A DNA stretch of 64,000 bases from Rouxiella chamberiensis (GTDB lineage Bacteria > Pseudomonadota > Gammaproteobacteria > Enterobacterales > Enterobacteriaceae). Shown piece by piece: positions 42,888-52,789 of the stretch. The stretch spans positions 2,046,001-2,110,000 of the forward strand of contig NZ_CP114058.1 in assembly GCF_026967475.1 (NCBI RefSeq), in the 5' to 3' direction. The position numbers and the translations under genes are program-made. Every line of letters begins with the position of its first letter. The stretch's first letter is position 1. Under the pieces are notes generated by a model that did no database searches, was not told the DNA's origin, and worked only from the letters and a program-made list of their open reading frames with translations.

Positions 42888-43322
42888 TTATGATTTGTTC
42901 TGCAGTGCAGCGATGTTTTTTTCCAGTCTGGCCAGCATGTCGAGCAACAGCTTGATGTCGGTCGAGGAGATCCCTGAGAGGATTTCCTGACGGGTATCGT
43001 CAATGACGGTTTCCATCTGGTTGATGATAGGCGCCGCTTCTTCCGTCAGTTTGATGCGCTTCGCACGACGATCGCTGGCGCAGGTCTGCCGGGTAATCAA
43101 GTTTTTCTCTTCCAGCTGATCCAGCGTTCGCACAAGCGAGGGCTGTTCGATGCCAATCGCCTTCGCCAACTGAATCTGAGACTGTTCAGGCGGCAGAATA
43201 TTGATGTTATGCAACGTCACCCAGTGAGTTTGCGTCAGTTGTAACGGCTTGAGCCGTTCGTCGATCAATGCGCGCCAGACGCGAACTAAACGTGCGAGAT
43301 CTGAGCCGAGGTTCGATTCCAA
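42888..43322 (-). CDS. slyA: SlyA, MarR-family transcription regulator
   Basis: Winged-helix regulator that antagonises H-NS at envelope and virulence-type genes. It has 144 residues of the MarR fold: dimerisation helices at both ends, recognition helix region [22 protein letters not shown] and wing [12 protein letters not shown]. It is divergent from ydhI, with a SlyA-type palindrome just upstream of its start, consistent with autoregulation. Confidence 0.96.
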   Translation of the reverse strand: MESNLGSDLARLVRVWRALIDERLKPLQLTQTHWVTLHNINILPPEQSQIQLAKAIGIEQPSLVRTLDQLEEKNLITRQTCASDRRAKRIKLTEEAAPIINQMETVIDDTRQEILSGISSTDIKLLLDMLARLEKNIAALQNKS

Positions 43323-43338
43323 TGCACCCTCCTTATAA

Positions 43339-43350
43339 TTAGCATGCTAA
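43339..43350. promoter_or_regulatory. SlyA operator
   Basis: TTAGCATGCTAA is a perfect 12-bp palindrome and differs at one base from the SlyA consensus TTAGCAAGCTAA. A further half-site-like TTAGCTTAG follows at about 43367-43375. It lies 17 bases upstream of slyA, in the slyA/ydhI divergent region, and could control both. Confidence 0.8.
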
Positions 43351-43513
43351 GATAACTCCCCAGAGTTTAGCTTAGTTCTCGAGCTTTTAATCGTAAAATT
43401 ACACTTAAACCTGTAACGCCTTATACAATTAATCCGAGACTTGTGCCCCAAATGCAAAAACGCATTCGAAATGCCGGTTATTTATAACACAACCCGATGC
43501 AGAGATTAATATT

Positions 43514-43750
43514 GTGATTGCCCAAATGTTCCATTCCGGCCCTTTTCTTCCCGATCTTGTGCTGGGTGCTTCCCTCTATTTCCCTCCAATCTTCAAAGCT
43601 TTTTTACTTGGACTCTTTATTTGGCTGTTAATTCATCACCTATTACGCGACTGGATCTATTCCGGTGAAATCTGGCACCCGACCTTGATGGATTTATCCT
43701 TATTTGTCATATCGATATGTGCTGCGCTGTTTTTGATTGTGAATGAGTAA
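43514..43750 (+). CDS. ydhI: YdhI, DUF1656 membrane protein
   Basis: Small inner-membrane protein of the DUF1656 (AaeX-like) family that accompanies efflux pairs. It has 78 residues and two hydrophobic segments ([18 protein letters not shown] and [18 protein letters not shown]). The start is either GTG 43514 or ATG 43526; the latter is closer to the E. coli protein. It is 3 bases from ydhJ and forms an operon with ydhJ and ydhK. Confidence 0.88.
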   Translation: MIAQMFHSGPFLPDLVLGASLYFPPIFKAFLLGLFIWLLIHHLLRDWIYSGEIWHPTLMDLSLFVISICAALFLIVNE

Positions 43751-43753
43751 AAA

Positions 43754-44611
43754 ATGAAATTCAAAACACTTAAATATTTTTCAACCATCGCAGTCGTTGC
43801 CGTAGCCTTATGTGCAGGCTGGTGGATGTGGAATTATTACATGCAGTCTCCGTGGACCCGCGATGGCAAAGTGCGGGCCGAACTGGTTGATATCACGCCG
43901 GAGGTTTCGGGCCGGATTACCGATATTACCGTTCACGACAATCAGTATGTTCATGCCGGGGAGGTGCTGTTTACCCTGGATGCCGTGCCTTTCCAGATTG
44001 CGGTCGATAATGCCCAGGCATCCGTCGACAAGGCGCAGGCCGATTTGGACAAGGCCAACCACGAGGCGCAGCGCCGACAAAAGCTGGGTCGCGACGTGAT
44101 TTCCACCGAATCGCTGGACCAGTCCGTTCTGGAAGCCAAGTCGATGAAGGCCACGCTTGAAGCGTCAAAAGCCACGCTCGAACAGGCGCGCTGGAATCTG
44201 AGCAAGACCAAAATTGTCGCCCCGACAGACGGTTACATCACGAATTTACAGGCGCGCAAGGGTAACTATGCTTCAAGCGGAACGCCGTTGGTGGCACTGG
44301 TCGATGCGCATTCATTCTATGTTCTAGGTTATTTCGAAGAGACCAAACTCAAGCATATTCAGGTCGGCAACGCCGCGGATATTGTCCTGTACGACGGCAA
44401 TGTGCCGCTCAAGGGTCAGGTCGAAAGTGTAGGACGGGCCATCTACGACCAGAGCGTCGAGAGTTCCACCGGCCTGCTGCTGGACGTCAAGCCGAATGTG
44501 CCGTGGGTCAGACTGGCGCAGCGCGTGCCCGTGAGGATCCGCATTACCAACCTGCCGGCCAGTCTGGTGCTGGTCGCCGGCACCACCTGCACGATTTCCA
44601 TCCATTATTAA
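43754..44611 (+). CDS. ydhJ: YdhJ, HlyD-family membrane fusion protein
   Basis: Periplasmic adaptor of a predicted aromatic-acid-type efflux system with YdhK. It has 285 residues: an N-terminal membrane anchor (about 10-30), a first lipoyl half with TPEVSGRITDITVHDNQYV, a helical hairpin (residues about 80-140) and a second lipoyl half IVAPTDGYITNLQARKG. The substrate is unknown. It is co-directional with ydhI and ydhK. Confidence 0.94.
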   Translation: MKFKTLKYFSTIAVVAVALCAGWWMWNYYMQSPWTRDGKVRAELVDITPEVSGRITDITVHDNQYVHAGEVLFTLDAVPFQIAVDNAQASVDKAQADLDKANHEAQRRQKLGRDVISTESLDQSVLEAKSMKATLEASKATLEQARWNLSKTKIVAPTDGYITNLQARKGNYASSGTPLVALVDAHSFYVLGYFEETKLKHIQVGNAADIVLYDGNVPLKGQVESVGRAIYDQSVESSTGLLLDVKPNVPWVRLAQRVPVRIRITNLPASLVLVAGTTCTISIHY

Positions 44612-44620
44612 GGGCGTGGC

Positions 44621-46672
44621 GTGAATATTTCGTGGCTGGAATGGAAAAACACGCTGTGGGGAAAATCCACGGCCGGGCAGTGGCGTTACGCGATGCGCAA
44701 TGCGATTGCCATGTGCCTGGCGCTGTGGATTGCCTTTGTGCTCGAACTGGACGAACCCTACTGGGCGCTGACCTCGGCGGCGGTGGTCAGTTTCCCGACC
44801 GTCGGCGGGGTTATCAGTAAAAGTATCGGCCGCGTGTTTGGCAGTTTGCTGGGGGCTTCTGCCGCCGTGCTGATTGCAGGACACAGCCTCAACGACCCGT
44901 GGCTGTTTACCTTTGCGATTGCCGCCTGGCTTGGCGTCTGTACCTACGTCTCCAACCTCTACCAGAACAACGTTTCCTACGCCTTTGCGCTGGCGGGGTA
45001 TACGGCGGCGATTATTGCCTTCTCGACGGTCGATGTTACCGATACCGCCACCATTTTCGATATCGCGCAGGCCCGTGTCTGCGAGGTGATAACCGGCATT
45101 CTGTGCGGGGCCTTCATGATGATGGTGCTGCCGAGCACCTCCGATGGCGATGCCCTGCTGACCTCGCTGCGCAAGATGCACACGCAGTTGCTGGAACATG
45201 CGCAACTGCTGTGGCGCAGCGAGGTGACGCAGCAGATTCGCGTGTCGCACGAAGGGGTAATCAATCAGATTCTGACCCTGAACCTGCTGCGGATTCAGGC
45301 GTTTCTGGAGTCATTATCGCCTGCGACAGCAAAACAACGTGCTGAACTATTTGCTGCACCAGCAACTGCGGCTGACCAGTTATATCTCCAGCCTGCGGCG
45401 GATGATGCTCAACTGGCCGTCGCAACCCGACAATCTTGCGCCGCTGCTGACCGCCCTGCTCGAGCAGTTGCGCGACCCCGAAACCAACAAGTATCAGCTG
45501 GCACAGACGCTGTACAAATTGAAATCACCCGATCCTGCCGATTATCGTCATCATGCTTTCTGGCTGAGATTGCGCGATTTCTGCTGGCTGTATCTGCGTA
45601 CGGAACGGCTGCTGCAACGCGTAGAAAATGCCAATCTCGTGGCCGTCGAACAGTTGCAGGCGCCGAAAGTCAGTCGCCTGACGCGTCACGCGGACACTTA
45701 CGAAGCCGCCTACAGCGGGATAAGAACATTTTTGTGTATCGTCCTCGCCTGCGCCTACTGGATTGATACGCAGTGGGATTCAGGTGCCGCCGGCGTGACG
45801 CTGGCAGCTATCGGCTGCGTGCTTTACTCTTCCACCGCCTCGCCCATCAACAGCATTACCCTGCTGACCAAATCACTGATTTTTCTGTTTATCGGCTGCT
45901 TTGTCATCAAGTTTGGCCTGATGGTACAAATCAACGATTTCTGGTTGTTCTGCGCCTTTCTGCTGCCCCTGCTCGCCAGTATGCAGCTGTGCAAACTGCG
46001 ATATAAACGCTACGCCGCGCTGTGGGGGCAACTCATCGTGTTTGGCGGTTCTTTTCTGGCCGTGACCAATCCGCCGACCTACGATTATCAATCTTTTATC
46101 AATGACGGACTGGCGAAAATCGCAGGCGTGATGCTGGCGGGGCTGTTCTTTCAGGTCCTGCGGCCCAGCTCCGACAGCCGCAAGAGCCGTCGTCTCATTC
46201 GCGCGCTGCGGCGAGATTTTATCGATCAGCTCAGCCGTCGCCCCCAGCTTTCGCATCATCAGTTCGAGTCACTGATTTACTACCGCGTAAACCAGCTCAA
46301 TCAGAGCAAGGATCAGGTTTCGCGCACCTGGCTGCTGCGCTGGGGGTGGTGCTGCTGAACTGTAGCCACATTGTCTGGCAACTGCGCGATTGGGAGTCGC
46401 GGTCCAATCCGCTGGCCAAGGTGCGGGATGTCTGCATTCACTGCCTGAAGGGGATCATGACTGAACGCGGCGTAAGCCATCCGAAACTGGATGCCAGCCT
46501 GCTGGAATTGCAGCGCATCAGTGAAGCGCTGTCGCGGCACCCTGATGCATCGGCGCGCGAATTGGCGGGGGTTATCTGGCGACTTTATTGTTCGCTGTCG
46601 CAGTTGCAATCGGCCATCAACATTGAAGACGTCGCGGCCAGCACGCCGAACGCGGCCGCCAAACCTGCGTAA
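44621..46672 (+). CDS. ydhK: YdhK, FUSC/AaeB-family efflux protein (two frameshifts)
   Basis: Inner-membrane protein of the aromatic acid exporter family, working with YdhJ. It starts at GTG 44621 ([10 protein letters not shown]). It is split into three frames: an extra T at 45302-45304 breaks RIQAF-WSHYR, and a missing G in the G-run at 46342-46346 breaks [13 protein letters not shown]. Correcting both gives 683 residues (E. coli 670). N-terminal membrane helices include [21 protein letters not shown], and a second helix bundle lies at about residues 370-510. The two opposite shifts cancel in length; sequence error is likely. Confidence 0.9.
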
Positions 46673-46675
46673 GGC

Positions 46676-46921
46676 TTAAAACAGCGAAGGCTGTTCGGGA
46701 CCGGGGTCATCCGCTGGTTTCTCCGCACGCCTGAGGCGCAGCAGACGCTGATGACAAAGGTGAAGCACATGCCGTTTTTCGTCGTTACTCATTGTGTTCC
46801 AGTCAAAGCGCTCCTGTCGACTGCGAAAACAGCCGCGGCAATATCCTCTCGGGCCCAGTTCGCAGACATTGCGGCACGGGCTTGGGACCGGAATATCAAA
46901 AAATTCGAGTTGCTGAGCCAA
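46676..46921 (-). CDS. ydhL: YdhL, DUF1289 Fe-S/zinc-type small protein
   Basis: 81-residue DUF1289 protein with a four-cysteine cluster: PSPCRNVC and YCRGCFR. I place the start at TTG 46921 because GGAGG stands four bases before it and the product then begins MAQQLEFF, matching E. coli YdhL (MAEQLEFF); the longer reading would have the Shine-Dalgarno inside the gene. The function is unknown. It is convergent with ydhK, 3 bases apart. Confidence 0.9.
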   Translation of the reverse strand: MAQQLEFFDIPVPSPCRNVCELGPRGYCRGCFRSRQERFDWNTMSNDEKRHVLHLCHQRLLRLRRAEKPADDPGPEQPSLF

Positions 46922-47050
46922 ATAGCCTCCGCGATGAGGTGCCAATAGGTGAACACTGCCCTTTCCTGCTTATATTTTAGACCATAGCTAAGCAAAACCT
47001 GCGGTTCAACGTAGCAATATGAGCGGTGGACGGCCTCCCCACATTGACCC

Positions 47051-47064
47051 AGACCGATCGGTCT
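47051..47064 (+). promoter_or_regulatory. NemR-type operator upstream of nemA
   Basis: AGACCGATCGGTCT is a perfect 14-bp palindrome that fits the NemR box TAGACC-N4-GGTCTA (the right half extends to GGTCTA). It lies 63 bases before the nemA ATG. The nemR gene, which precedes nemA in E. coli, is not present here, so the TetR-family repressor must be encoded elsewhere if the site is used. Confidence 0.8.
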
Positions 47065-47126
47065 ATTACCGTAAATACAGGTTTTATCGAACGACCTGTC
47101 TATTTAATTCAAGGAAATTTCACGCT

Positions 47127-48218
47127 ATGTCGACACTCTTTACCCCAATTACCGTGGGTCACAAGACCTTGCCAAATCGCGTCTTCATGGCGCCGCTGAC
47201 GCGTCTGCGCAGCATTGAGCCGGGCGATATCCCGACTCCGCTGATGGGCGAATATTACGCGCAGCGCCATAGCTCCGGCCTGCTTATCACCGAAGCGACG
47301 CAGATCTCCTTCCAGGCAAAAGGCTACGCCGGTGCGCCGGGCCTGCATACGCCGGAGCAAATTGCGGCCTGGAAGAAAATTGTGGCGGGCGTGCACGCAA
47401 AGGAAGGCCACATCGCCGTACAGCTATGGCACGTTGGCCGTATCTCGCACACCAGCCTGCAACCGGACAATCAGCCACCGGTCGCGCCTTCGGCAATAGC
47501 AGCCGGAACCCGTACCAGCCTGCGCGATGCACAGGGCAATCCGGTGCGTGAAGAGTGTTCAACGCCGCGTGCGCTGGAAACCGCTGAAGTCGCGGGTATT
47601 GTGAACGATTTCCGTCAGGCGGCCGCGAATTCCCGTGAAGCAGGTTTCGATTATATCGAGCTGCATGCCGCGCACGGCTATCTGTTGCACCAGTTCCTGT
47701 CTCCGGCTTCCAACCTGCGTGAAGACCAGTACGGCGGCAGCATTGAAAACCGTTCGCGCCTGACGCTGGAAGTGGTGGACGCCGCCATCGCCGAAATCGG
47801 TGCCGATCGCGTGGGTATTCGTATATCGCCGCTGGGTCCGTTCAACGGTCTGGACAACGGCGAAGACCAGGAAGCCGCCGCACTGTATCTTCTCGACGAG
47901 CTGAACACCCGAAAGCTTGCGTATCTGCATATTTCCGAGCCTGACTGGGCGGGTGGCAAGCCGTATGAAGAGGCGTTTCGCAAGCAGATCCGCGAACACT
48001 ACAAGGGGGTTATCGTCGCGGCAGGTGCCTACAGCGCCGAGAAGGCACAGGAACTTCTCGATAAAGGCTATATCGACGCCGTCGCCTTTGGCCGCAGCTA
48101 TATTGCCAACCCGGATCTGGTCGAGCGTTTGAAAAGCCATGCGCCATTGAACGAACCGCAGCCGGAAACCTTCTACGGCGGCGGCGCGGAAGGCTATACG
48201 GACTATCCGACCCTGTAA
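47127..48218 (+). CDS. nemA: NemA, N-ethylmaleimide reductase (old yellow enzyme)
   Basis: FMN-dependent ene-reductase acting on N-ethylmaleimide, nitro-compounds and other electrophiles. It has 363 residues (E. coli 365). OYE signatures are [22 protein letters not shown] and the active-site region [25 protein letters not shown]. The start ATG 47127 has AAGGA 11 bases upstream. It is followed by gloA, as in the E. coli nemRA-gloA unit, which detoxifies methylglyoxal and other electrophiles. Confidence 0.96.
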   Translation: MSTLFTPITVGHKTLPNRVFMAPLTRLRSIEPGDIPTPLMGEYYAQRHSSGLLITEATQISFQAKGYAGAPGLHTPEQIAAWKKIVAGVHAKEGHIAVQLWHVGRISHTSLQPDNQPPVAPSAIAAGTRTSLRDAQGNPVREECSTPRALETAEVAGIVNDFRQAAANSREAGFDYIELHAAHGYLLHQFLSPASNLREDQYGGSIENRSRLTLEVVDAAIAEIGADRVGIRISPLGPFNGLDNGEDQEAAALYLLDELNTRKLAYLHISEPDWAGGKPYEEAFRKQIREHYKGVIVAAGAYSAEKAQELLDKGYIDAVAFGRSYIANPDLVERLKSHAPLNEPQPETFYGGGAEGYTDYPTL

Positions 48219-48342
48219 ATTCAGGTCGTTATTCGTAAGCCAGGTGCTTATAGACTGCGCAGTCGGGCGTGCTGTTACAGACAAAGCAGCCTCATTGCGC
48301 TAGTCTAGTATTAATAGAATTAAACTGGAATCAGAGGAAATT

Positions 48343-48750
48343 ATGCGTTTACTTCATACCATGATCCGCGTTGGCGACATGCAGCGTGCCGTCAAATTTT
48401 ACACCGAAGTGCTGGGCATGCGTGTACTTCGCACCAGCCAGAACAAAGAATACAAATATGATCTGACCTTCGTGGGTTACGAAGACGAGAGCAAAGGTGC
48501 AGTTATCGAGCTGACTTACAACTACGGCGTTGACAGCTATGACCACGGCACCGCGTTTGGTCACCTGGCGCTGGGCGTGGATGACGTCGCGCAAACCTGC
48601 GAAGACATTCGCAAGGCAGGCGGCAGCGTCGTACGTGAAGCGGGTCCGGTAAAAGGTGGTTCAACCATTATCGCTTTCGTCGAAGATCCGGATGGCTACA
48701 AAATCGAACTGATTCAGTCCGAACACGTCGGTCACGGTCTGGGCAACTAA
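48343..48750 (+). CDS. gloA: GloA, glyoxalase I
   Basis: Nickel-dependent lactoylglutathione lyase that converts the hemithioacetal of methylglyoxal and glutathione. It has 135 residues. Metal ligands appear as H5 (LLHTMIRV), Glu in AVIELTYN, His in AFGHLALGV and Glu in YKIELIQ. The 124-base gap after nemA may carry its own promoter, as in E. coli. GAGG lies 8 bases before the ATG. Confidence 0.98.
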   Translation: MRLLHTMIRVGDMQRAVKFYTEVLGMRVLRTSQNKEYKYDLTFVGYEDESKGAVIELTYNYGVDSYDHGTAFGHLALGVDDVAQTCEDIRKAGGSVVREAGPVKGGSTIIAFVEDPDGYKIELIQSEHVGHGLGN

Positions 48751-48873
48751 GCGCCTGACCGCATGACTTAAGGGCGCATATCCTGCGCCCTTTCTTCATT
48801 TTGCACTCCTTCCTGCATCTGGCCTGAAATTTTGCCATAATGCGCGCTGAATTCGTTTAATGAAAAGATACCA

Positions 48874-49551
48874 ATGGCTGACAAAAGTGACGTTAACGCC
48901 CTGAAAGGTCGTTTCCGCGGGTTTTATCCTGTGGTAATAGATGTAGAAACCGCCGGGTTTAATGCCCAGACTGATGCCCTGCTCGAGATAGCCGCCGTCA
49001 CGTTGAAAATGGACGAAGATGGCTGGCTGCAAAACGATGAAACGCTGCATTTCCACGTCGAGCCGTTCGAAGGGTCGATACTGCATCCTGAAGCGCTGGC
49101 CTTCAATGGCATCGATCCGACCAATCCGCTGCGCGGTGCCGTGAGCGAATACGATGCGCTGCATGCGATTTTCAAGGCCATTCGCAAGGGCATGAAGGAG
49201 CAGGACTGCAACCGCGCGATTATCGTGGCGCACAATGCCAACTTCGACCACAGCTTCCTGATGGCCGCTGCCGAACGCGCGGGCCTCAAGCGCAACCCTT
49301 TCCATCCGTTTGCAACCTTTGACACCGCCGCGTTGAGTGGCCTGGTGCTGGGGCAGACCGTGCTGGCAAAAGCCTGCATAGCGGCGGGTATGACATTTGA
49401 CAGTTCACAGGCACACTCGGCGCTGTATGACACCGAGCAGACGGCGCACCTGTTCTGCGAGCTGGTCAACCGCTGGAAACGTCTGGGCGGCTGGCCATTG
49501 CCTCTTCCCGTGGAAGAGCGCGAAGACGCCGACAACCTGCACGAAAAGTAA
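48874..49551 (+). CDS. rnt: ribonuclease T
   Basis: DEDD-family 3'-5' exonuclease that matures tRNA and other stable RNA 3' ends and trims DNA. It has 225 residues. Exo motifs are [10 protein letters not shown] (Exo I), the [11 protein letters not shown] region (Exo II) and [14 protein letters not shown] (Exo III with the catalytic His). It lies downstream of gloA, but lhr, which follows rnt in E. coli, is absent. Confidence 0.97.
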   Translation: MADKSDVNALKGRFRGFYPVVIDVETAGFNAQTDALLEIAAVTLKMDEDGWLQNDETLHFHVEPFEGSILHPEALAFNGIDPTNPLRGAVSEYDALHAIFKAIRKGMKEQDCNRAIIVAHNANFDHSFLMAAAERAGLKRNPFHPFATFDTAALSGLVLGQTVLAKACIAAGMTFDSSQAHSALYDTEQTAHLFCELVNRWKRLGGWPLPLPVEEREDADNLHEK

Positions 49552-49574
49552 CGCTTTTCGCGAAATCGAGACAT

Positions 49575-49609
49575 AAAAAAAGAGCGGCTTTCAAGGGCCG
49601 CTCTTTTTT
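49575..49609. terminator. bidirectional terminator between rnt and grxD
   Basis: AAAAAAGAGCGGC and GCCGCTCTTTTTT form a long perfect stem shared by the converging rnt and grxD genes. Confidence 0.93.
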
Positions 49610-49624
49610 ATGGAAGAAAACCGC

Positions 49625-49972
49625 TTATTCCGGCTGTTCTTCCTGAGATTTATGCTTCTCTGCCGTTTCTTTGATCAACTGCTGCAGTTCGCCGCGCTGA
49701 TACATTTCAATGACGATGTCACAGCCGCCGACCAGTTCGCCGTCAACCCACAGCTGCGGGAAGGTTGGCCAGTTGGCGAATTTAGGCATTTCTGCGCGGA
49801 TATCCGGGTTTTGCAGGATATCGACGTAGGCGAAACGCTCACCGCAGGCCGACAGCGCCTGAACGGCCTGAGCAGAGAAACCGCAGCTTGGCAGTTTCGG
49901 AGAGCCTTTCATGTAGAGCAGGATCGGGTTCTCGGAAATCTGCTGTTGAATTTTTTCAATGGTAGTGGTCAT
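49625..49972 (-). CDS. grxD: GrxD, monothiol glutaredoxin 4
   Basis: CGFS-type glutaredoxin that carries and transfers [2Fe-2S] clusters with BolA-family partners. It has 115 residues. The active site is CGFS in KLPSCGFSAQAVQ, the cis-Pro motif is WPTFPQLWVDGELVGG, and a GG-D glutathione-binding motif follows. An acidic tail (KSQEEQPE) is present. It is iron-status relevant, like ryhB and sufE in this window. Confidence 0.97.
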   Translation of the reverse strand: MTTTIEKIQQQISENPILLYMKGSPKLPSCGFSAQAVQALSACGERFAYVDILQNPDIRAEMPKFANWPTFPQLWVDGELVGGCDIVIEMYQRGELQQLIKETAEKHKSQEEQPE

Positions 49973-50438
49973 TTTCTTGCTTCCTCAAGCCATTATTTGG
50001 CTGTCACGGTCATTACTCAATTCAGGGAAAAACCAGATCAACTGTCTGCCATTGTAACGATGGCAGGCCACGGATAAAAACGCCATTTTTTGTAGGGTCT
50101 TTAGCGCGTAAGTTAATGCATCACGGTAATGTCGGTGATAGTATCCCTGATTGCCAAAACAGTGCAAAAATAAAGATTCATATAGAATAACATTTTTATT
50201 CTGTGACTTTAACCCAAAGGATCCAGAGGGGATCTTTTAGGGAATGTCGATTTAACCCTCTGAATCTCGGTTATTTTTGCAGCATCATAGTTCATATTTT
50301 GCCCTAAAAAAAGTTGTTAACTTTTTCTCACAATATGAATTAGAATCGAAGCAATTCGTGCTGTTTTGTCACCCGCTTTTGGGGAATACTGGGACATCTT
50401 TTGATGTTTAACTTCGGCCTAATATTGGTAGCGACGCC
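49973..50438. other. grxD/mepH intergenic region
   Basis: About 470 bases between divergent grxD and mepH. It contains an inverted repeat CTGCCAT/ATGGCAG at 50046-50066 near grxD and an AT-rich stretch at 50160-50340. I see no gene or recognised RNA. Confidence 0.4.
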
Positions 50439-51309
50439 ATGCGTTTAATGTTTACGCTTTTTGTGCTGCTGTTTACCCAGCTTTTTTGAATTTGGCGCAT
50501 GCTTCGCCAAGCAGTCGCGTTTCCGTGCAGCAGGCGGAAAAACATATTAATCAGGCAAAACCTGATGAACGACGAAAGCGAAAGGTCGTCGCCAAAAGCA
50601 GTAAAAAGTCCAAGATTGTTCCGGTAAAGGAGCAGACAAAAGCAAAAGAGCATGGCAAAAGCAAAACCCGGGTGCAGGCGAAAAGCAAAATCATTCGTAA
50701 ACATCCTGCCAGCACCAAGCTTGTCAGAACCAAAGCCGAAAAGCCGAAGAAAGAGATTACCTCGATTACCCGTTCTGTTGCCTCGACCACCAATGTGCTC
50801 TGCGCGACAGACGTGAAAAAGCTTACGGCCGCCACCGAAAGCACAAGGCAAAAGCCGATACCTGCGCCCCACTAACATTGAGTGCCGCACACAAGAAAAA
50901 GTATCTGCATGCCAAAGAGACCGCGATGAACAAGTTGATGCACCAGGTTGGCAAACCTTATCGCTGGGGCGGCACCTCGCCCAATACCGGTTTCGATTGC
51001 AGTGGTCTGGTGTATTACGCGTATAAAGATTTAATGCGTATTCGCATGCCGCGTACCGCCAACGAGATGTATCACCTGCGCGATGCCGCGCCAATTGCTC
51101 GCGGTGAACTCGAGTCGGGCGATCTGGTGTTCTTCCGCATCTCCAATCGCGGCGCGGCAGACCATGTTGGCGTCTACGTAGGTAACGGCAAGTTCATTCA
51201 GTCACCGCGTACCGGCGAAGACATAAAAATCAGTTATCTGGGCGACAACTACTGGCAAAACCACTATGTAGGCGCGCGCCGGGTCATGACCCCCAAAACG
51301 ATTCGTTAA
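50439..51309 (+). CDS. mepH: MepH, NlpC/P60 murein DD-endopeptidase (two frameshifts)
   Basis: Cuts D-Ala-mDAP crosslinks so that peptidoglycan can expand. The C-terminal NlpC/P60 domain is intact: catalytic Cys in NTGFDCSGLVYYAY, His in ADHVGVYVG, and RTGEDIKISYL. The signal peptide (ATG 50439) and the lysine-rich linker are in different frames: one T is missing from the T-run at 50482-50487 (restoring TQLFLNLAHASPS), and a second base is missing near 50800-50815, before REKAYGRHRKHKAKAD. The corrected length is about 290 residues (E. coli 271). Sequence errors are more likely than two real lesions. Confidence 0.88.
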
Positions 51310-51397
51310 ATAATGATTTCTCGCTTGAAACCTGTGAATAGCATTTAACGAATGGTTTAACCTTAGCGTGCCGGGCACGTAGGGTAAAATAGTAGAG

Positions 51398-51429
51398 GGC
51401 GATTTCTTTAATAGGAAATCGCCCTTTTT
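51398..51429 (+). terminator. mepH terminator
   Basis: GGGCGATTTC and GAAATCGCCC pair across TTTAATAG, followed by TTTTTA, 89 bases after the mepH stop. Confidence 0.9.
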
Positions 51430-51697
51430 ATTGCCTTTTTTGACCCTGCCAAGGCGTTTCACACTCACCAAGAGCGCGAAAACGCAAATTTGGCTTTCCC
51501 TTTATTAAGATATAAGAGAAAATTAGCGGTTACCACGCTGTGTGCCCGGTCTTTGCTGTCCGACGCTTCTTTCAGGCCATCCTGAAACCCCCAACGATTT
51601 GACTGCCTAAAATGATTTAAGCAGTTGAATGCACGCAGGCAAACGATTAACAAAAAACTAACGTGCTGAAAAGGGTTAGTTCAGGAGTGATTTTTAC
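51430..51697. other. purR upstream region
   Basis: Non-coding stretch holding the purR promoter and operator. Apart from the PurR box I see no other clear signal; an AT-rich block covers 51490-51525. Confidence 0.4.
51637..51652 (+). promoter_or_regulatory. PurR box upstream of purR
   Basis: AGGCAAACGATTAACA resembles the PUR box ACGCAAACGTTTNCNT and the E. coli purR operator O1 (AGGCAAACGTTTACC). It lies 46 bases before the ATG, consistent with autorepression. Confidence 0.8.
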
Positions 51698-52723
51698 ATG
51701 GCCACGATCAAAGATGTCGCCAAGCGCGCTGGTGTTTCGACTACAACCGTGTCGCACGTCATCAATAAAACCCGTTTCGTCGCCGAAGAAACCAAAGCCG
51801 CCGTGCGTGCCGCCATCAAAGAGCTGCACTATTCGCCGAGCGCCGTGGCGCGTAGCCTCAAGGTCAACAACACCAAGACTATCGGACTGCTTGCCACCTC
51901 CAGCGAAGCGCCCTACTTTGCCGAAGTGATCGAAGCCGTTGAAAACAGCTGCTTCGCCAAAGGCTATACGCTCATTCTCTGCAACTCGCATAATGATTTC
52001 GAAAAGCAGAAAGCCTATCTGGCGATGCTGGCGCAAAAGCGCGTCGACGGTCTGCTGGTCATGTGCGCCGAATATCCTGCCGAATTGCTGGCGATGCTGG
52101 AAGAGTACCGTTCCATCCCTATGGTCGTGATGGACTGGGGCGAAGCGCAGAATGATTTTACCGACTCCATCATCGATAACGCCTTTGAAGGCGGATATCT
52201 GGCGGGACGTTACCTGATCGAGCGCGGGCATCGCGACATCGGCGCCATTCCGGGTCAGTTAAACCGCAACACCGGCGGCGGCCGTTATCGCGGCTTCTTG
52301 AAAGCCATGAACGAAGCCAATATCGCCGTGCGCGACGAATGGGTGGTTCAGGGCGATTTCGAGCCGGAGTCGGGTTATCAGGCGATGCAGAAAATCCTCA
52401 ACCAGAAACAACGACCTACGGCGATTTTCTGTGGTGGCGATGTCATGGCGATGGGCGCGATTTGCGCCGCCGACGAAATGGGTCTGCGCGTCCCGCAGGA
52501 CATCTCGGTAATTGGCTATGACAACGTGCGCAACGCCCGCTACTTCTCGCCTGCGCTGACTACCGTGCATCAGCCGAAAGAGCGGTTGGGTGAAATGGCA
52601 TTCACCATGCTGCTTGACCGCATCATCAGCAAGCGCGAGATTCAGCAGACGATTGAAGTGAAACCGAAACTGGTCGAACGTCGTTCTGTCGCCGACGGTC
52701 CGTTCATCGACTATCGTCGTTAA
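51698..52723 (+). CDS. purR: PurR, purine biosynthesis repressor
   Basis: LacI-family repressor of purine and some pyrimidine genes, with hypoxanthine or guanine as corepressor. It has 341 residues, as in E. coli. The helix-turn-helix and hinge [19 protein letters not shown] and [10 protein letters not shown] are near identical, and the C-terminal effector domain ends [14 protein letters not shown]. It is co-located with the PunR/PunC purine nucleoside pair. Confidence 0.98.
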   Translation: MATIKDVAKRAGVSTTTVSHVINKTRFVAEETKAAVRAAIKELHYSPSAVARSLKVNNTKTIGLLATSSEAPYFAEVIEAVENSCFAKGYTLILCNSHNDFEKQKAYLAMLAQKRVDGLLVMCAEYPAELLAMLEEYRSIPMVVMDWGEAQNDFTDSIIDNAFEGGYLAGRYLIERGHRDIGAIPGQLNRNTGGGRYRGFLKAMNEANIAVRDEWVVQGDFEPESGYQAMQKILNQKQRPTAIFCGGDVMAMGAICAADEMGLRVPQDISVIGYDNVRNARYFSPALTTVHQPKERLGEMAFTMLLDRIISKREIQQTIEVKPKLVERRSVADGPFIDYRR

Positions 52724-52751
52724 CCGCAAGCTTTTCATCTTGCTCTTTCAA

Positions 52752-52776
52752 GCGCCTGCTTTTGCAGGCGTTTTTA
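52752..52776 (+). terminator. purR terminator
   Basis: GCGCCTGC, loop TTT, GCAGGCG and TTTTT, about 30 bases after the purR stop and just before the punR stop. Confidence 0.88.
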
Positions 52777-52789
52777 TTGATGCTCCGCC

